Source of the DNA: Bacteroidales bacterium
Lineage (GTDB): Bacteria; Bacteroidota; Bacteroidia; Bacteroidales; Muribaculaceae
NCBI GenBank assembly: GCA_022009815.1
Contig: CP091725.1
Span: 2,170,001 to 2,234,000, forward strand
Direction: 5' to 3'
Length of the DNA: 64,000 bases
Shown: piece by piece, positions 45,613 through 54,407 of the stretch
Layout of the letters: each line of letters starts with the position of its first letter
Numbering within the stretch: position 1 is the stretch's first letter
Position numbers and translations under genes: made by a program
The notes under the pieces: generated by a model
What the model was told of the DNA's origin: nothing
The model's database searches: none
The model's input: the letters and a program-made list of their open reading frames with translations, nothing else

Positions 45613-47375
45613 TCGAGGCGTTTCAGCCAATCGTAGCGAAGCATGTAGTCCGACACGGTGTGAGCCTCCTTCAGCCGCTCCACCTCCTTGTCGCTTCTCG
45701 TGCCTTCCACATTCATCACCGAGCCTACGGCAACGCCCTGCTTGCGCGGGTCGAGGATGCTTTGTCCCAGGCCGTGCCAGCGGTAGGCGTCGAGCTGCAT
45801 GAGATTGAGTAGTGTGGGGTAGATGTCAATCTGTCCCATAAACTTGTCGTAGCGCATCCCAACGGGCGAGTTGAGCACGATAAACGGCGTGAGCTGCTTG
45901 TCTGACACCAGTCCGCGGCAGGCTGGGTTGCCGACGAGTTCCTGACGGTAGGACGCCAGTCCCTCATGGTCGCCGACAATCACCACAATGGTTTCTTTGT
46001 ATTGCGGCAGCGTCTTCAGATAAGCCACGAAGTCGCCGATGGCCTTGTCGGTGTAGTGGGCGGTGGTCATATAGTCGGCGGCCTTCTCAGGGATAGACGC
46101 TGGAAACGTGATGGTGCGCAGATGGTCGGGCAGTTTGAACGGCGCATGGCCGGAGTATGTGACAAACTGCATGTAGACCGACTCGCCCGGCTTCCACACC
46201 TCGCCGCGCTCAATCTTCTCCCGGCATTGCTGGAAAAACGAGGCGTCGCCGATGCGCTTGTGGGTGCCGAATGCCTCAGTCATCTTGAAGTCGTGGTAGG
46301 AGATTATGGTGTCGGTTCCGAAGCTGCGTGCCACCGCGCCTTGATTCCATGTCGACACCTTGTCGATGGTCAGCAGGTAGCTCCGGGAGTGCTTCAGCCC
46401 GCGCATCGCTTTCTGAAGCGTGTAGAATGTGTTGTCGTAGTAGAGGCTGCTGTACGTGCCGCTCATCAGCGGCAGCAGTCCGCTGCAAATCATCAGCTGC
46501 GCGTCGATTGAACGTCCGCCCTTCACCTGTGTCAGCACATTGGGCGCGTAGAGCGTCGACTTCTCTTTCAGCAGTCTGTTCAGGCAAGGCGTGATTTCCT
46601 TGCCGTCGACTTCCTTCTCAAGCACCCAGCTTTCAAGCGACTCGGCGAAGACAATCAACAGGTTGCTGCGTTTTTCAGTGACGCTGTCGGCAGGCTGGTG
46701 TTTCGGTTGCGACGCCAGCCATCGCTCAATCTCCGCCTGCTTCTCGGGCGTGATTGGCTCGGCGGCGTCGGTGATGTCATACCAGATGCATCCGAAGATC
46801 GAGAAGATAGGCGCGTCGGCAGAGCAGAGATAAGCCGATTGGCGCACGGAGCGCAACGACTTGTGGAAGCCTCCTTTGCACAGATTGACGCCCGTGAGCA
46901 GCAGGGCGAAGCCTGCAAGCGGCGCTGCCCACCATTTCAGCACGGCTGTCAGCGGCTGACGCTTGGTGGTTTTGTAACGAAATGCTATGACGGCTGTCGC
47001 TATGGAGATGAGCAGCAGGACGATGTCTGCCCACCGCAGCGAGTCGGTCACACTTGCCTTGAAGTCGGCAAGATTGCCCGCCTCGAGATATGAGCTTGCC
47101 GGGATGGCGGAGTAGTAGGTGCGGAAATACATCAAGTTGGCAACCAGCAGCACGTCGAGCAGAGCCATGACCACAATCTGCGCCCATCGGCTGCGCGTCA
47201 GGACATAGGCGCCGACCAGCGCCAGCGTTGCGATGATTTTTGTTGCGTATGTCTCAAAGAAAGAGAACGATGCGAAGGTAGTGTCCATACACCATATCAC
47301 ATCGAATGCCACAAACGTCAGAAAGATTCCGACGGCGAAGACTATGGAGGTTTTGTCCCAAAGTTGTTGTCTCAT
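45609..47375 (-). CDS. LTA-synthase-type membrane phosphotransferase/sulfatase fold
   Basis: 588 residues. Five hydrophobic helices in the first 160, then an extracellular alkaline-phosphatase-superfamily domain: LLIVFAESLESWVL with the metal-binding Glu, KGGRSIDAQ with the likely nucleophile Ser, HAPFKLP and VVIVGDHEGL. Relatives include lipoteichoic acid synthase and phosphoglycerol or phosphoethanolamine transferases. In a Bacteroidete the role is probably headgroup transfer onto lipid or glycan. A TACTTTTG element lies just upstream. Confidence 0.83.
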   Translation of the reverse strand: MRQQLWDKTSIVFAVGIFLTFVAFDVIWCMDTTFASFSFFETYATKIIATLALVGAYVLTRSRWAQIVVMALLDVLLVANLMYFRTYYSAIPASSYLEAGNLADFKASVTDSLRWADIVLLLISIATAVIAFRYKTTKRQPLTAVLKWWAAPLAGFALLLTGVNLCKGGFHKSLRSVRQSAYLCSADAPIFSIFGCIWYDITDAAEPITPEKQAEIERWLASQPKHQPADSVTEKRSNLLIVFAESLESWVLEKEVDGKEITPCLNRLLKEKSTLYAPNVLTQVKGGRSIDAQLMICSGLLPLMSGTYSSLYYDNTFYTLQKAMRGLKHSRSYLLTIDKVSTWNQGAVARSFGTDTIISYHDFKMTEAFGTHKRIGDASFFQQCREKIERGEVWKPGESVYMQFVTYSGHAPFKLPDHLRTITFPASIPEKAADYMTTAHYTDKAIGDFVAYLKTLPQYKETIVVIVGDHEGLASYRQELVGNPACRGLVSDKQLTPFIVLNSPVGMRYDKFMGQIDIYPTLLNLMQLDAYRWHGLGQSILDPRKQGVAVGSVMNVEGTRSDKEVERLKEAHTVSDYMLRYDWLKRLD

Positions 47376-47400
47376 AACATGTGCTGAAAAAAAGTTTTTG

Positions 47401-47408
47401 CAAAAGTA
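47401..47408 (-). promoter_or_regulatory. -7 element for the LTA-synthase-like gene
   Basis: The reverse strand reads TACTTTTG, 25 bases before the ATG at 47375. Confidence 0.5.
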
Positions 47409-47485
47409 GTCAGATTCTGCCTAATGTCGCTAATTTATTTCTGAGATTTTGAGGTCTGCGAAGTTCAGAAGGTTGCCAAGGAAAA

Positions 47486-47536
47486 GCAAAATCAAACAAG
47501 TTTGTTTTGCATTTCGCTCGCCTTGCACTATCTTTG
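47486..47536 (+). promoter_or_regulatory. Hairpin-associated promoter of ileS
   Basis: Inverted repeat GCAAAA-T-CAAA with TTTGTTTTGC (47486-47510, loop CAAG) contains the -33 TTTG at 47506-47509. The -7 TATCTTTG lies at 47529-47536 (19-base gap). 47501-47539 is nearly identical to the thi promoter. Confidence 0.65.
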
Positions 47537-47563
47537 CACAAAAATTGATAAACAGTTATTCTA

Positions 47564-50500
47564 ATGAAGAATAAATTTAAGGAATATAATGGATTCAACC
47601 TCTCCGACGTCAATAAGGAGGTTCTGGAAAAATGGGACGCAGAACAGGTTTTTGCGGAAAGTATGAAAATCCGCGAGGGACATCCTTCGTTTGTGTTTTA
47701 TGAGGGTCCGCCTTCGGCAAACGGTATGCCGGGCATCCACCACGTGATGGCACGCACCATAAAGGATTTGTTCTGCCGCTACAAGACGATGAAGGGTTTC
47801 CATGTGAAGCGCAAGGCTGGATGGGACACTCACGGTCTGCCTGTGGAGCTCGGAGTGGAGAAGTCGCTCGGCATCACCAAGGAGGACATCGGCAAGAAAA
47901 TCTCTGTCGACGACTACAACATGGCTTGCCGACGCGAGGTGATGAAATACACCAAGGAATGGGAAGACCTTACCCACAAGATGGGATACTGGGTCGACAC
48001 AAAAGATCCGTATATCACTTACGACAACCGCTATATGGAGTCGGTCTGGTGGCTGCTCCAGCAACTCTATAAAAAAGGATACCTCTACAAAGGCTACACA
48101 ATCCAGCCTTATTCGCCGGCTGCCGGAACAGGATTGAGCTCGCACGAGCTTAACCAGCCGGGATGCTACCGCGACGTGAAGGACACAACTTGCGTGGCTC
48201 AGTTCCGCATCAAGAATCCGCGTCCGGAAATGGCTGAATGGGGTACGCCGTATTTCCTCGCATGGACCACTACTCCGTGGACATTGCCTTCAAACACGGC
48301 GCTCTGCGTGGGCCCGAAAATCGACTATCTCGCTGTGCAGTCATATAATGGATATAACGGCGAGAAAATCACGGCAATCGTGGCAAAACCGCTGCTTTAC
48401 CACCACTTCAACCAGAAGGCCGAGGGGCTGGCGCTCGAAGACTATAAGCCGGGCGACAAGCTGGTGCCGTTCAAGGTGGTGGCTGAATATAAGGGTCCCG
48501 ACTTGGTGGGCATGCACTATGAGCAGCTGTTCCCATGGGTGAAGCCTGTGGAGATGGACGCCGACGGCAATTTCAAGAATGCAGCCGACAAGGCTTTCCG
48601 CGTAATCGCTGGCGACTATGTGACCACCGACGACGGTACGGGCATCGTGCATATCGCACCGACATTCGGTGCCGACGACGCCTTTGTGGCACGTGCGGCA
48701 GGCATCCCGTCGCTGTTCATGATCAACAAGAAGGGCGAGACGCGTCCGATGGTCGACCTTACGGGCAAATTTTATATGCTCGACGAGCTCGACGAGCGTT
48801 TCGTGGCGGAGTGTGTCGATGTCGACGTGTATAAGAACTATCAGGGGGCTTGGGTGAAGAATGCCTACGACCCGCAGTTCAACGTCGGCGGAAAATATGA
48901 CGACAAAGCAGCCGCTGCCGCTGAAAGTCTCGACATCCGCTTGTGTATGGAGATGAAGCAGGAGAACAAGGTGTTCAAGATTGAGAAGCACGTGCACAAC
49001 TATCCTCACTGCTGGCGCACCGACAAACCTGTGCTCTACTATCCGCTCGACAGCTGGTTTATCCGCACAACGGCGTCGCGCGACCGTCTGATTGAACTCA
49101 ACAACACTATAAACTGGAAGCCGCAGTCGACAGGCTCCGGACGTTTCGGCAAATGGCTTGAAAACCTTAACGACTGGAACCTCTCGCGCAGCCGCTATTG
49201 GGGCACTCCGCTGCCTATCTGGCGCACCGAAGACGGCGACGAGGAGAAGTGTATCGGCAGCGTTGAGGAGCTCTATAACGAAATCGAAAAGGCTGTGGCT
49301 GCCGGCGTGATGAAGAGCAACCCTTACAAGGACAAAGGCTTCGTCCCTGGTGTATACACGGCTGAGAACTACGATAAAATCGACCTGCACCGTCCGTATG
49401 TCGACGACATCAAGCTGGTTTCCGACAGCGGAAAGCCAATGCGTCGCGAGCTCGACTTGATCGATGTGTGGTTTGACTCGGGCTCGATGCCTTACGCTCA
49501 GATTCACTATCCGTTTGAAAACAAAGAGGCGTTTGACAAGCGTGAGGTGTATCCAGCCGATTTCATCGCCGAGGGAGTGGACCAGACTCGTGGCTGGTTC
49601 TTCACTCTGCACGCCATCGCCGGAATGGTGTTTGACACGAAAGCATACAAATCGGTAATCTCCAACGGACTTGTCCTCGACAAGAACGGCAACAAGATGA
49701 GCAAGCGTCTTGGGAATGCCGTAGATCCGTTTGGCGCGATTGAAAAATATGGCACCGACCCGCTGCGTTGGTACATGATTTCAAACTCTTCGCCATGGGA
49801 TAACCTGAAATTCGATACGGCTGGAGTAGAGGAGGTGAGCCGCAAGTTCTTCGGCACGCTCTACAACACATATTCATTCTTCGCTCTTTATGCCAACGTC
49901 GACGGATTTGACAATTCCGCGGAACAGATTCCTGTGGAGAAACGCCCGGAAATCGACCGCTGGATCATATCTCTGCTCAACACGCTGGTTAAGGAAGTGT
50001 CGGCCGACCTCGACGACTATGAGCCTACAAAGGCTGCACGCGCCATCTCGGATTTCGTGGGCGACAACCTGAGCAACTGGTATGTGCGCCTCAACCGCAA
50101 GCGTTTCTGGGGCGGCGAGATGAACGACGACAAACTGTCGGCTTATCAGACTCTGTTCACATGTCTGAAGACGGTGGCTCTGCTGATTGCTCCCGTATCG
50201 CCGTTCTTTGCTGACCGTCTGTACACCGACCTGACCGCCGCTACTACCGGCGAGTCGACATCGGTTCACTTGGCCGACTTCCCTGTTGCCGACGAAAGCG
50301 TAATCAACAAGGCGCTTGAGGAGGAGATGAAGATGGCTCAGGACATCACGTCGATGGTGCTCGCTTTGCGCCGCAAGGCCAACCTGAAAGTGCGTCAGCC
50401 GCTGGCAATGATCATGGTGCCGGTGATGAGCGAGGCACAGAAAAACAGCGTAGAGGCAATGAGCGCGCTTATCAAGAACGAGGTCAACGTAAAGGAAATC

Positions 50501-51061
50501 AAGTTTGTGGGCAACGACGAGGGCGTGCTCGTGAAGAAGGTGAAACCCGACTTCAAGAAGCTCGGTCCGAAGTTTGGCAAGATAATGAAACTCCTTGCCG
50601 CGCAGATTACGGCAATGTCGCAGCACGACATTATCGAATTTGAGAAGCAGGGCAAGTTTGCGTTTACCGTTAACGGTGAAGAGGCTGTGGTTGAGCTTTC
50701 CGACGTGGAAGTGATTTCGGAGGACATCCCGGGCTGGCTTGTTGCCAACGAGGGCTCGCTCACTGTGGCGCTCGACATCACTGTCAGCGACGAGCTGCGC
50801 CGCGAGGGCATCGCCCGCGAACTCGTGAACCGCATCCAGAACATCCGCAAGAGTCAGGGATTTGAGATAACTGACAAAATCGATGTTGTGGTCACCCCGA
50901 ATGCCGCTACTGATGAGGCTGTGCGCGAATATGCCGACTATATCGGCCGTCAGGTGCTCGCAGAGAGCGTCACCATCGCCGAAATCGCCGACGCCGACCG
51001 CACTACGCTCGACATGGACGAGTATCCTGATTTGTCGGCATCTGTAAAGATTCACAAATAG
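47564..51061 (+). CDS. ileS: Isoleucyl-tRNA synthetase
   Basis: 1165 residues, class I synthetase, eukaryotic-like long form usual in Bacteroidetes. HIGH-type motif GMPGIHHV and KMSKRLGN; editing domain in between (TTPWTLPSNTALCV, TDDGTGIVHIAP with the editing aspartate). It charges tRNA-Ile. Frame intact. Followed after 23 bases by the dksA-like gene. Confidence 0.96.
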   Translation: MKNKFKEYNGFNLSDVNKEVLEKWDAEQVFAESMKIREGHPSFVFYEGPPSANGMPGIHHVMARTIKDLFCRYKTMKGFHVKRKAGWDTHGLPVELGVEKSLGITKEDIGKKISVDDYNMACRREVMKYTKEWEDLTHKMGYWVDTKDPYITYDNRYMESVWWLLQQLYKKGYLYKGYTIQPYSPAAGTGLSSHELNQPGCYRDVKDTTCVAQFRIKNPRPEMAEWGTPYFLAWTTTPWTLPSNTALCVGPKIDYLAVQSYNGYNGEKITAIVAKPLLYHHFNQKAEGLALEDYKPGDKLVPFKVVAEYKGPDLVGMHYEQLFPWVKPVEMDADGNFKNAADKAFRVIAGDYVTTDDGTGIVHIAPTFGADDAFVARAAGIPSLFMINKKGETRPMVDLTGKFYMLDELDERFVAECVDVDVYKNYQGAWVKNAYDPQFNVGGKYDDKAAAAAESLDIRLCMEMKQENKVFKIEKHVHNYPHCWRTDKPVLYYPLDSWFIRTTASRDRLIELNNTINWKPQSTGSGRFGKWLENLNDWNLSRSRYWGTPLPIWRTEDGDEEKCIGSVEELYNEIEKAVAAGVMKSNPYKDKGFVPGVYTAENYDKIDLHRPYVDDIKLVSDSGKPMRRELDLIDVWFDSGSMPYAQIHYPFENKEAFDKREVYPADFIAEGVDQTRGWFFTLHAIAGMVFDTKAYKSVISNGLVLDKNGNKMSKRLGNAVDPFGAIEKYGTDPLRWYMISNSSPWDNLKFDTAGVEEVSRKFFGTLYNTYSFFALYANVDGFDNSAEQIPVEKRPEIDRWIISLLNTLVKEVSADLDDYEPTKAARAISDFVGDNLSNWYVRLNRKRFWGGEMNDDKLSAYQTLFTCLKTVALLIAPVSPFFADRLYTDLTAATTGESTSVHLADFPVADESVINKALEEEMKMAQDITSMVLALRRKANLKVRQPLAMIMVPVMSEAQKNSVEAMSALIKNEVNVKEIKFVGNDEGVLVKKVKPDFKKLGPKFGKIMKLLAAQITAMSQHDIIEFEKQGKFAFTVNGEEAVVELSDVEVISEDIPGWLVANEGSLTVALDITVSDELRREGIARELVNRIQNIRKSQGFEITDKIDVVVTPNAATDEAVREYADYIGRQVLAESVTIAEIADADRTTLDMDEYPDLSASVKIHK

Positions 51062-51084
51062 GGAAATAATATAACTTTATAACT

Positions 51085-51474
51085 ATGGCAGAAAAAACGA
51101 GATATTCAGACGCCGAGTTGCAGGAATTCAAGGAGATTATCCTTGCCAAACTCGACAAGGCATATAAAGACTATGAGCAGCTTAAGAATGAGGTGACAAA
51201 CTCTGACGGTAACGACACCGCCGACACGTCGCCTACATTCAAAGTGCTGGAGGAAGGCGCAAACACTCTCAACAAAGAGGAGTCGGGACGCCTGGCTCAG
51301 CGCCAGATGAAGTTTATCCAGCATCTGAAAGCGGCTCTTGTCAGGATAGAGAACAAAACCTACGGTATTTGCCGCGAGACGGGAAAACTGATTCCCAAGG
51401 AGCGCTTGAAGGCTGTGCCTCACGCCACTCTGAGCATCGAGGGCAAACAGCAGGAAAGTTTAAAAAAGAAGTAA
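51085..51474 (+). CDS. TraR/DksA-family protein, degenerate zinc site
   Basis: 129 residues with a long N-terminal coiled coil (10-85) and a C-terminal globular tail. The usual four zinc cysteines are reduced to one (GICRETGKLIPKERL). The coiled-coil architecture suggests binding in the RNA polymerase secondary channel. This single-cysteine form is common in Bacteroidetes. Lies between ileS and lspA. Confidence 0.85.
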   Translation: MAEKTRYSDAELQEFKEIILAKLDKAYKDYEQLKNEVTNSDGNDTADTSPTFKVLEEGANTLNKEESGRLAQRQMKFIQHLKAALVRIENKTYGICRETGKLIPKERLKAVPHATLSIEGKQQESLKKK

Positions 51475-51483
51475 ACTTCATTG

Positions 51484-52152
51484 ATGCAGAAAAAGAAAAT
51501 TTCTAATGGAACCTTGGCGGCAATTATAGTCCTTGCGATTATAATTGCCGACCAAGTTATTAAAATTTGGGTGAAAACGTCGTTCCGCCTCGGCGAGTCG
51601 ATGCCTTTCACCAACTGGGCTGAACTGTATTTCATCGAGAACCCGGGCATGGCGTTTGGAATAGAATTGGGCGGAAAGCTGTTCCTGTCGATATTCAGAA
51701 TCCTTGCGTCGGTGGCTCTCGTGTATTTCCTGTTCAAGATACGCAAGAACGAGGCATACCCGAAAAGTTTCGTGGTCTGCCTGTCGATGGTCACCGCCGG
51801 AGCCATAGGCAACGTTATCGACGGAATGTTTTATGGATTGATTTTCAGTGAGTCGACGTGGTATTCCGTTGCAACGCTTTTCCCCGAAGGCGGCGGCTAT
51901 GGAACGTTTCTTCACGGCTTGGTGGTCGACATGTTCCACTTCCCCCTTGTGCAGGGCACATGGCCCGACTGGATGCCGTGGGTGGGTGGCACCGATTTCG
52001 AGTTCTTCCGTCCGGTGTTCAATCTTGCCGACGCGGCGATATCTGTGGGTATCGTGTGGCTGATACTCTTCAATTCAAAGTATTTGTCGTTCTCCGGAAT
52101 CGAGAAAAGCGAAGCCGGACAACATGACGGAGACCAGGATGCAAAACAATAA
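51484..52152 (+). CDS. lspA: Lipoprotein signal peptidase
   Basis: 222 residues, longer than the enterobacterial enzyme because of an insertion at about 125-165. Four membrane helices; catalytic aspartates in NVIDGMFYGL and FNLADAAIS. Cleaves lipoprotein signal peptides after lipidation; essential for the many lipoproteins of this group. Continues directly into the DUF4296 lipoprotein gene. Confidence 0.93.
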   Translation: MQKKKISNGTLAAIIVLAIIIADQVIKIWVKTSFRLGESMPFTNWAELYFIENPGMAFGIELGGKLFLSIFRILASVALVYFLFKIRKNEAYPKSFVVCLSMVTAGAIGNVIDGMFYGLIFSESTWYSVATLFPEGGGYGTFLHGLVVDMFHFPLVQGTWPDWMPWVGGTDFEFFRPVFNLADAAISVGIVWLILFNSKYLSFSGIEKSEAGQHDGDQDAKQ

Positions 52153-52153
52153 G

Positions 52154-52937
52154 ATGAGAACCTGTCTGTGCATATTGTGTGTGGCTGCAGCGGCGCTGCT
52201 GTCGTCTTGCTCCAAGACTCCCAAAGGGGTGATTCCGGAGAAAGATATGGCAGTACTGCTTGCCGACATGGCTGAAGGCGACGCCGTGGTGGAGCTGAAC
52301 AGGTCTGACTATGGAAGCGATGAGTCGCGCAAGGCTTTGAAGCAGTCAATCCTGATTAAAAACGGATACACGCAAGCCGACTTCGACAAGTCGCTGATGT
52401 GGTACGGACACAATCTTGACGTCTATGGCGACGTCTACGACGATGTGGTGTCTATCCTTGAAGACCGACAGCGGGACGCACGCAACGAGGCAAAGAAGGT
52501 TGGAGAGAGGCTTGTGGCGGCTGGCGACAGCGTTGACGTGTGGCAGCAGTCGCACTCTTTGCTCTTCGACAGGCGTCAGTGCGGCGGTCTGGTGCAGCTG
52601 GCTTTCTCTTATCCCGCCGACAGCGAGATGCGCACAGGCGACCGCTACGAATGGCGGATGCAGATGGTCAACGCGAAACGCCGCAACGCTGTTTGTAGGA
52701 GTGGACTATGCCGACGGCTTTTCTGAATTTCAGTCGCAGAGTCTGATGCCGGAAGAAACGGCATCGATTGTGCTGCAGACCGACTCCACGCGCACCACAA
52801 AGCGTATATACGGATATATGAACTACAAAATGGTGATGGAGAACGCTGTCTTTGTCGACAAAATCTCGCTTTCGCGCTCGCGCTTGCGTCAGGACATCTA
52901 CAACGCCCATCCATATCAGCGCGGGCTGCGCAACTGA
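52154..52937 (+). CDS. DUF4296-type lipoprotein, frameshifted
   Basis: 261 residues after correction. Lipoprotein signal with LLSSC (Cys at about 19), then an all-helical DUF4296 region: PEKDMAVLLADMAEGDA, KALKQSILIKNGYTQADFDKSL. The break is at AAA 52676-52678 (two A residues restore AKNAATLFVGVDYADG). It starts one base after lspA and is probably its cotranscribed substrate. Function unknown. Confidence 0.78.
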
Positions 52938-52941
52938 CAAG

Positions 52942-53259
52942 ATGCGTTTCCTTGCGCCATATACGGTCTATGGAGGTGCGGTCTGTCGGCTGCACCTTTT
53001 TGACATAAGCTCCGACGGCAGCGTCAACCACCGTGCTGTCGAGGAGGAGACTGCCTACACTCTCTATGTGCAGGGCATCGCTGTTGTGGCGGCGGCTGGC
53101 ATTGACACCGCGCTCATCTCGGAGAGAATAAGAGAGATGGAAGGGCAGGGTGTGCCGTTGGCTGAAATCAGCCGTGCCATTGCCGGAATGAACCTGCCCG
53201 CAGGCACCGATGTCTATGTGGCCACATTCCCGTTTCAAACTCTGCAGCGGATTGGCTGA
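52942..53259 (+). CDS. Small protein of unknown function
   Basis: 105 residues from MRFLAPYTVYGG, four bases after the DUF4296 stop. A central VVAAAGIDTALI stretch is mildly hydrophobic; no signal peptide, no known motif. Same strand and tight spacing support it as part of the lspA operon. I do not recognise the family. Confidence 0.55.
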   Translation: MRFLAPYTVYGGAVCRLHLFDISSDGSVNHRAVEEETAYTLYVQGIAVVAAAGIDTALISERIREMEGQGVPLAEISRAIAGMNLPAGTDVYVATFPFQTLQRIG

Positions 53260-53313
53260 GGCGTGGCAAACCGCAGAAACGGATAATTTAGAGCCGAAAA
53301 GAAGGAAAGATAG

Positions 53314-53337
53314 ATTTTCTGATAAAAAACTTCGGAA
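53314..53337. repeat. 24-bp direct repeat, left copy flanking the defence unit
   Basis: Identical over 24 bases to 56549-56572 (core GATAAAAAACTTCGG). It lies 10 bases beyond the stop of the DUF1016 gene. Neither repeat extends further on either side. Confidence 0.95.
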
Positions 53338-53347
53338 TGTCCTTACT

Positions 53348-54394
53348 TTATTGTTGTTGCTCAGCTTCGTCTAATAATTTGTCGAGTTGCGCTTGCAGTT
53401 CTTCACGCTTTGGCAAATAGAGTTGGTAACGTGCCACAAACAACTGGTTTGTAATGCCCTCCAAGGCATACTCCATCAGAAGCTCGTCTTTTCTTGCTCC
53501 CAAAACTATGCCGATGGGTGGATTATCGTCTGGTTGACACACTTCTGTTTTGAAATAGTTAAGGTAGAGGTTCATCTGCCCAATATCACCATGTTTTATC
53601 TCTGCTCGCTTCAAGTCAATCAGCACATAGCATTTCAAAATACAGTGGTAGAACACCAAATCCACCTTAAACTGTCGGCTGCCTATCTGCATGGAGTATT
53701 GTCTGCCGACAAAAGCAAAGCCACGCCCCATTTCCAAAAGGAACTGCTCCATGTGGTCTTTAAGAGCCTTTTCTAAGTCACTTTCCTTATAGCGTTTCTG
53801 TTTGGGAAGTCCAGCAAATTCAAGTACGAATGGGTCGCGAATAATGTCTTGTGGAGTTTGTACTTGATGCCCCTCGTTAGCCAAAGCTAGAACTCCTGCC
53901 TTGTCTGTGCTTAGGGCAAGTCGCTGAAACAGGCAACTTTTCATCTGTCTTTTCAGTTCCCTGACTTTCCAACATTCTTTGATGGACTCCGTATAATAAA
54001 ACTGCATTTCAAGTGTATTATCGCACTTCAATAGCTCAAAATAGTGACTCCATGTCAATTTGTGAGACACTGTCTCACAAATTGGAAAAGCAAGATAAAA
54101 CTTACGCATATAGACAAGATTAGAACGACTAAAGCCTTTCCCATTTCTTGCCGTTAGGTCTTTGGCAAGGTTCACAAGTAATTGCTTGCCATACTCAGCT
54201 CTATCCTTACCTTTAAGCTCATATTCTACGATATATTTGCCTGTCTGCCAGTTGGCGTCAAGCAATTCGGTATTGACCGCAGTAATGGCTTTTGATTTCG
54301 CCTCACCCCATAGCGTGGTTATGTTGTCTATCAATTTCTGATAGACAACATCATTTATGTTTGTCAAATCATTCTGTCCCATTGCTATATCCAC
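53348..54394 (-). CDS. DUF1016 (YhcG-like) PD-(D/E)xK nuclease-domain protein
   Basis: 348 residues (an internal start at 54382 is also possible). The N-terminal half is the helical DUF1016_N (YIVEYELKGKDRAEYGKQLL, GFSRSNLVYMRKFY). The C-terminal half is a PD-(D/E)xK nuclease: KVDLVFYH (Asp245) and VLIDLK (Asp260, Lys262). Such proteins turn up in restriction and defence loci. The frame is intact and AT-rich. It lies 13 bases after the AIPR gene. Confidence 0.87.
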   Translation of the reverse strand: MDIAMGQNDLTNINDVVYQKLIDNITTLWGEAKSKAITAVNTELLDANWQTGKYIVEYELKGKDRAEYGKQLLVNLAKDLTARNGKGFSRSNLVYMRKFYLAFPICETVSHKLTWSHYFELLKCDNTLEMQFYYTESIKECWKVRELKRQMKSCLFQRLALSTDKAGVLALANEGHQVQTPQDIIRDPFVLEFAGLPKQKRYKESDLEKALKDHMEQFLLEMGRGFAFVGRQYSMQIGSRQFKVDLVFYHCILKCYVLIDLKRAEIKHGDIGQMNLYLNYFKTEVCQPDDNPPIGIVLGARKDELLMEYALEGITNQLFVARYQLYLPKREELQAQLDKLLDEAEQQQ

Positions 54395-54407
54395 ACACGT
54401 TCATTAT

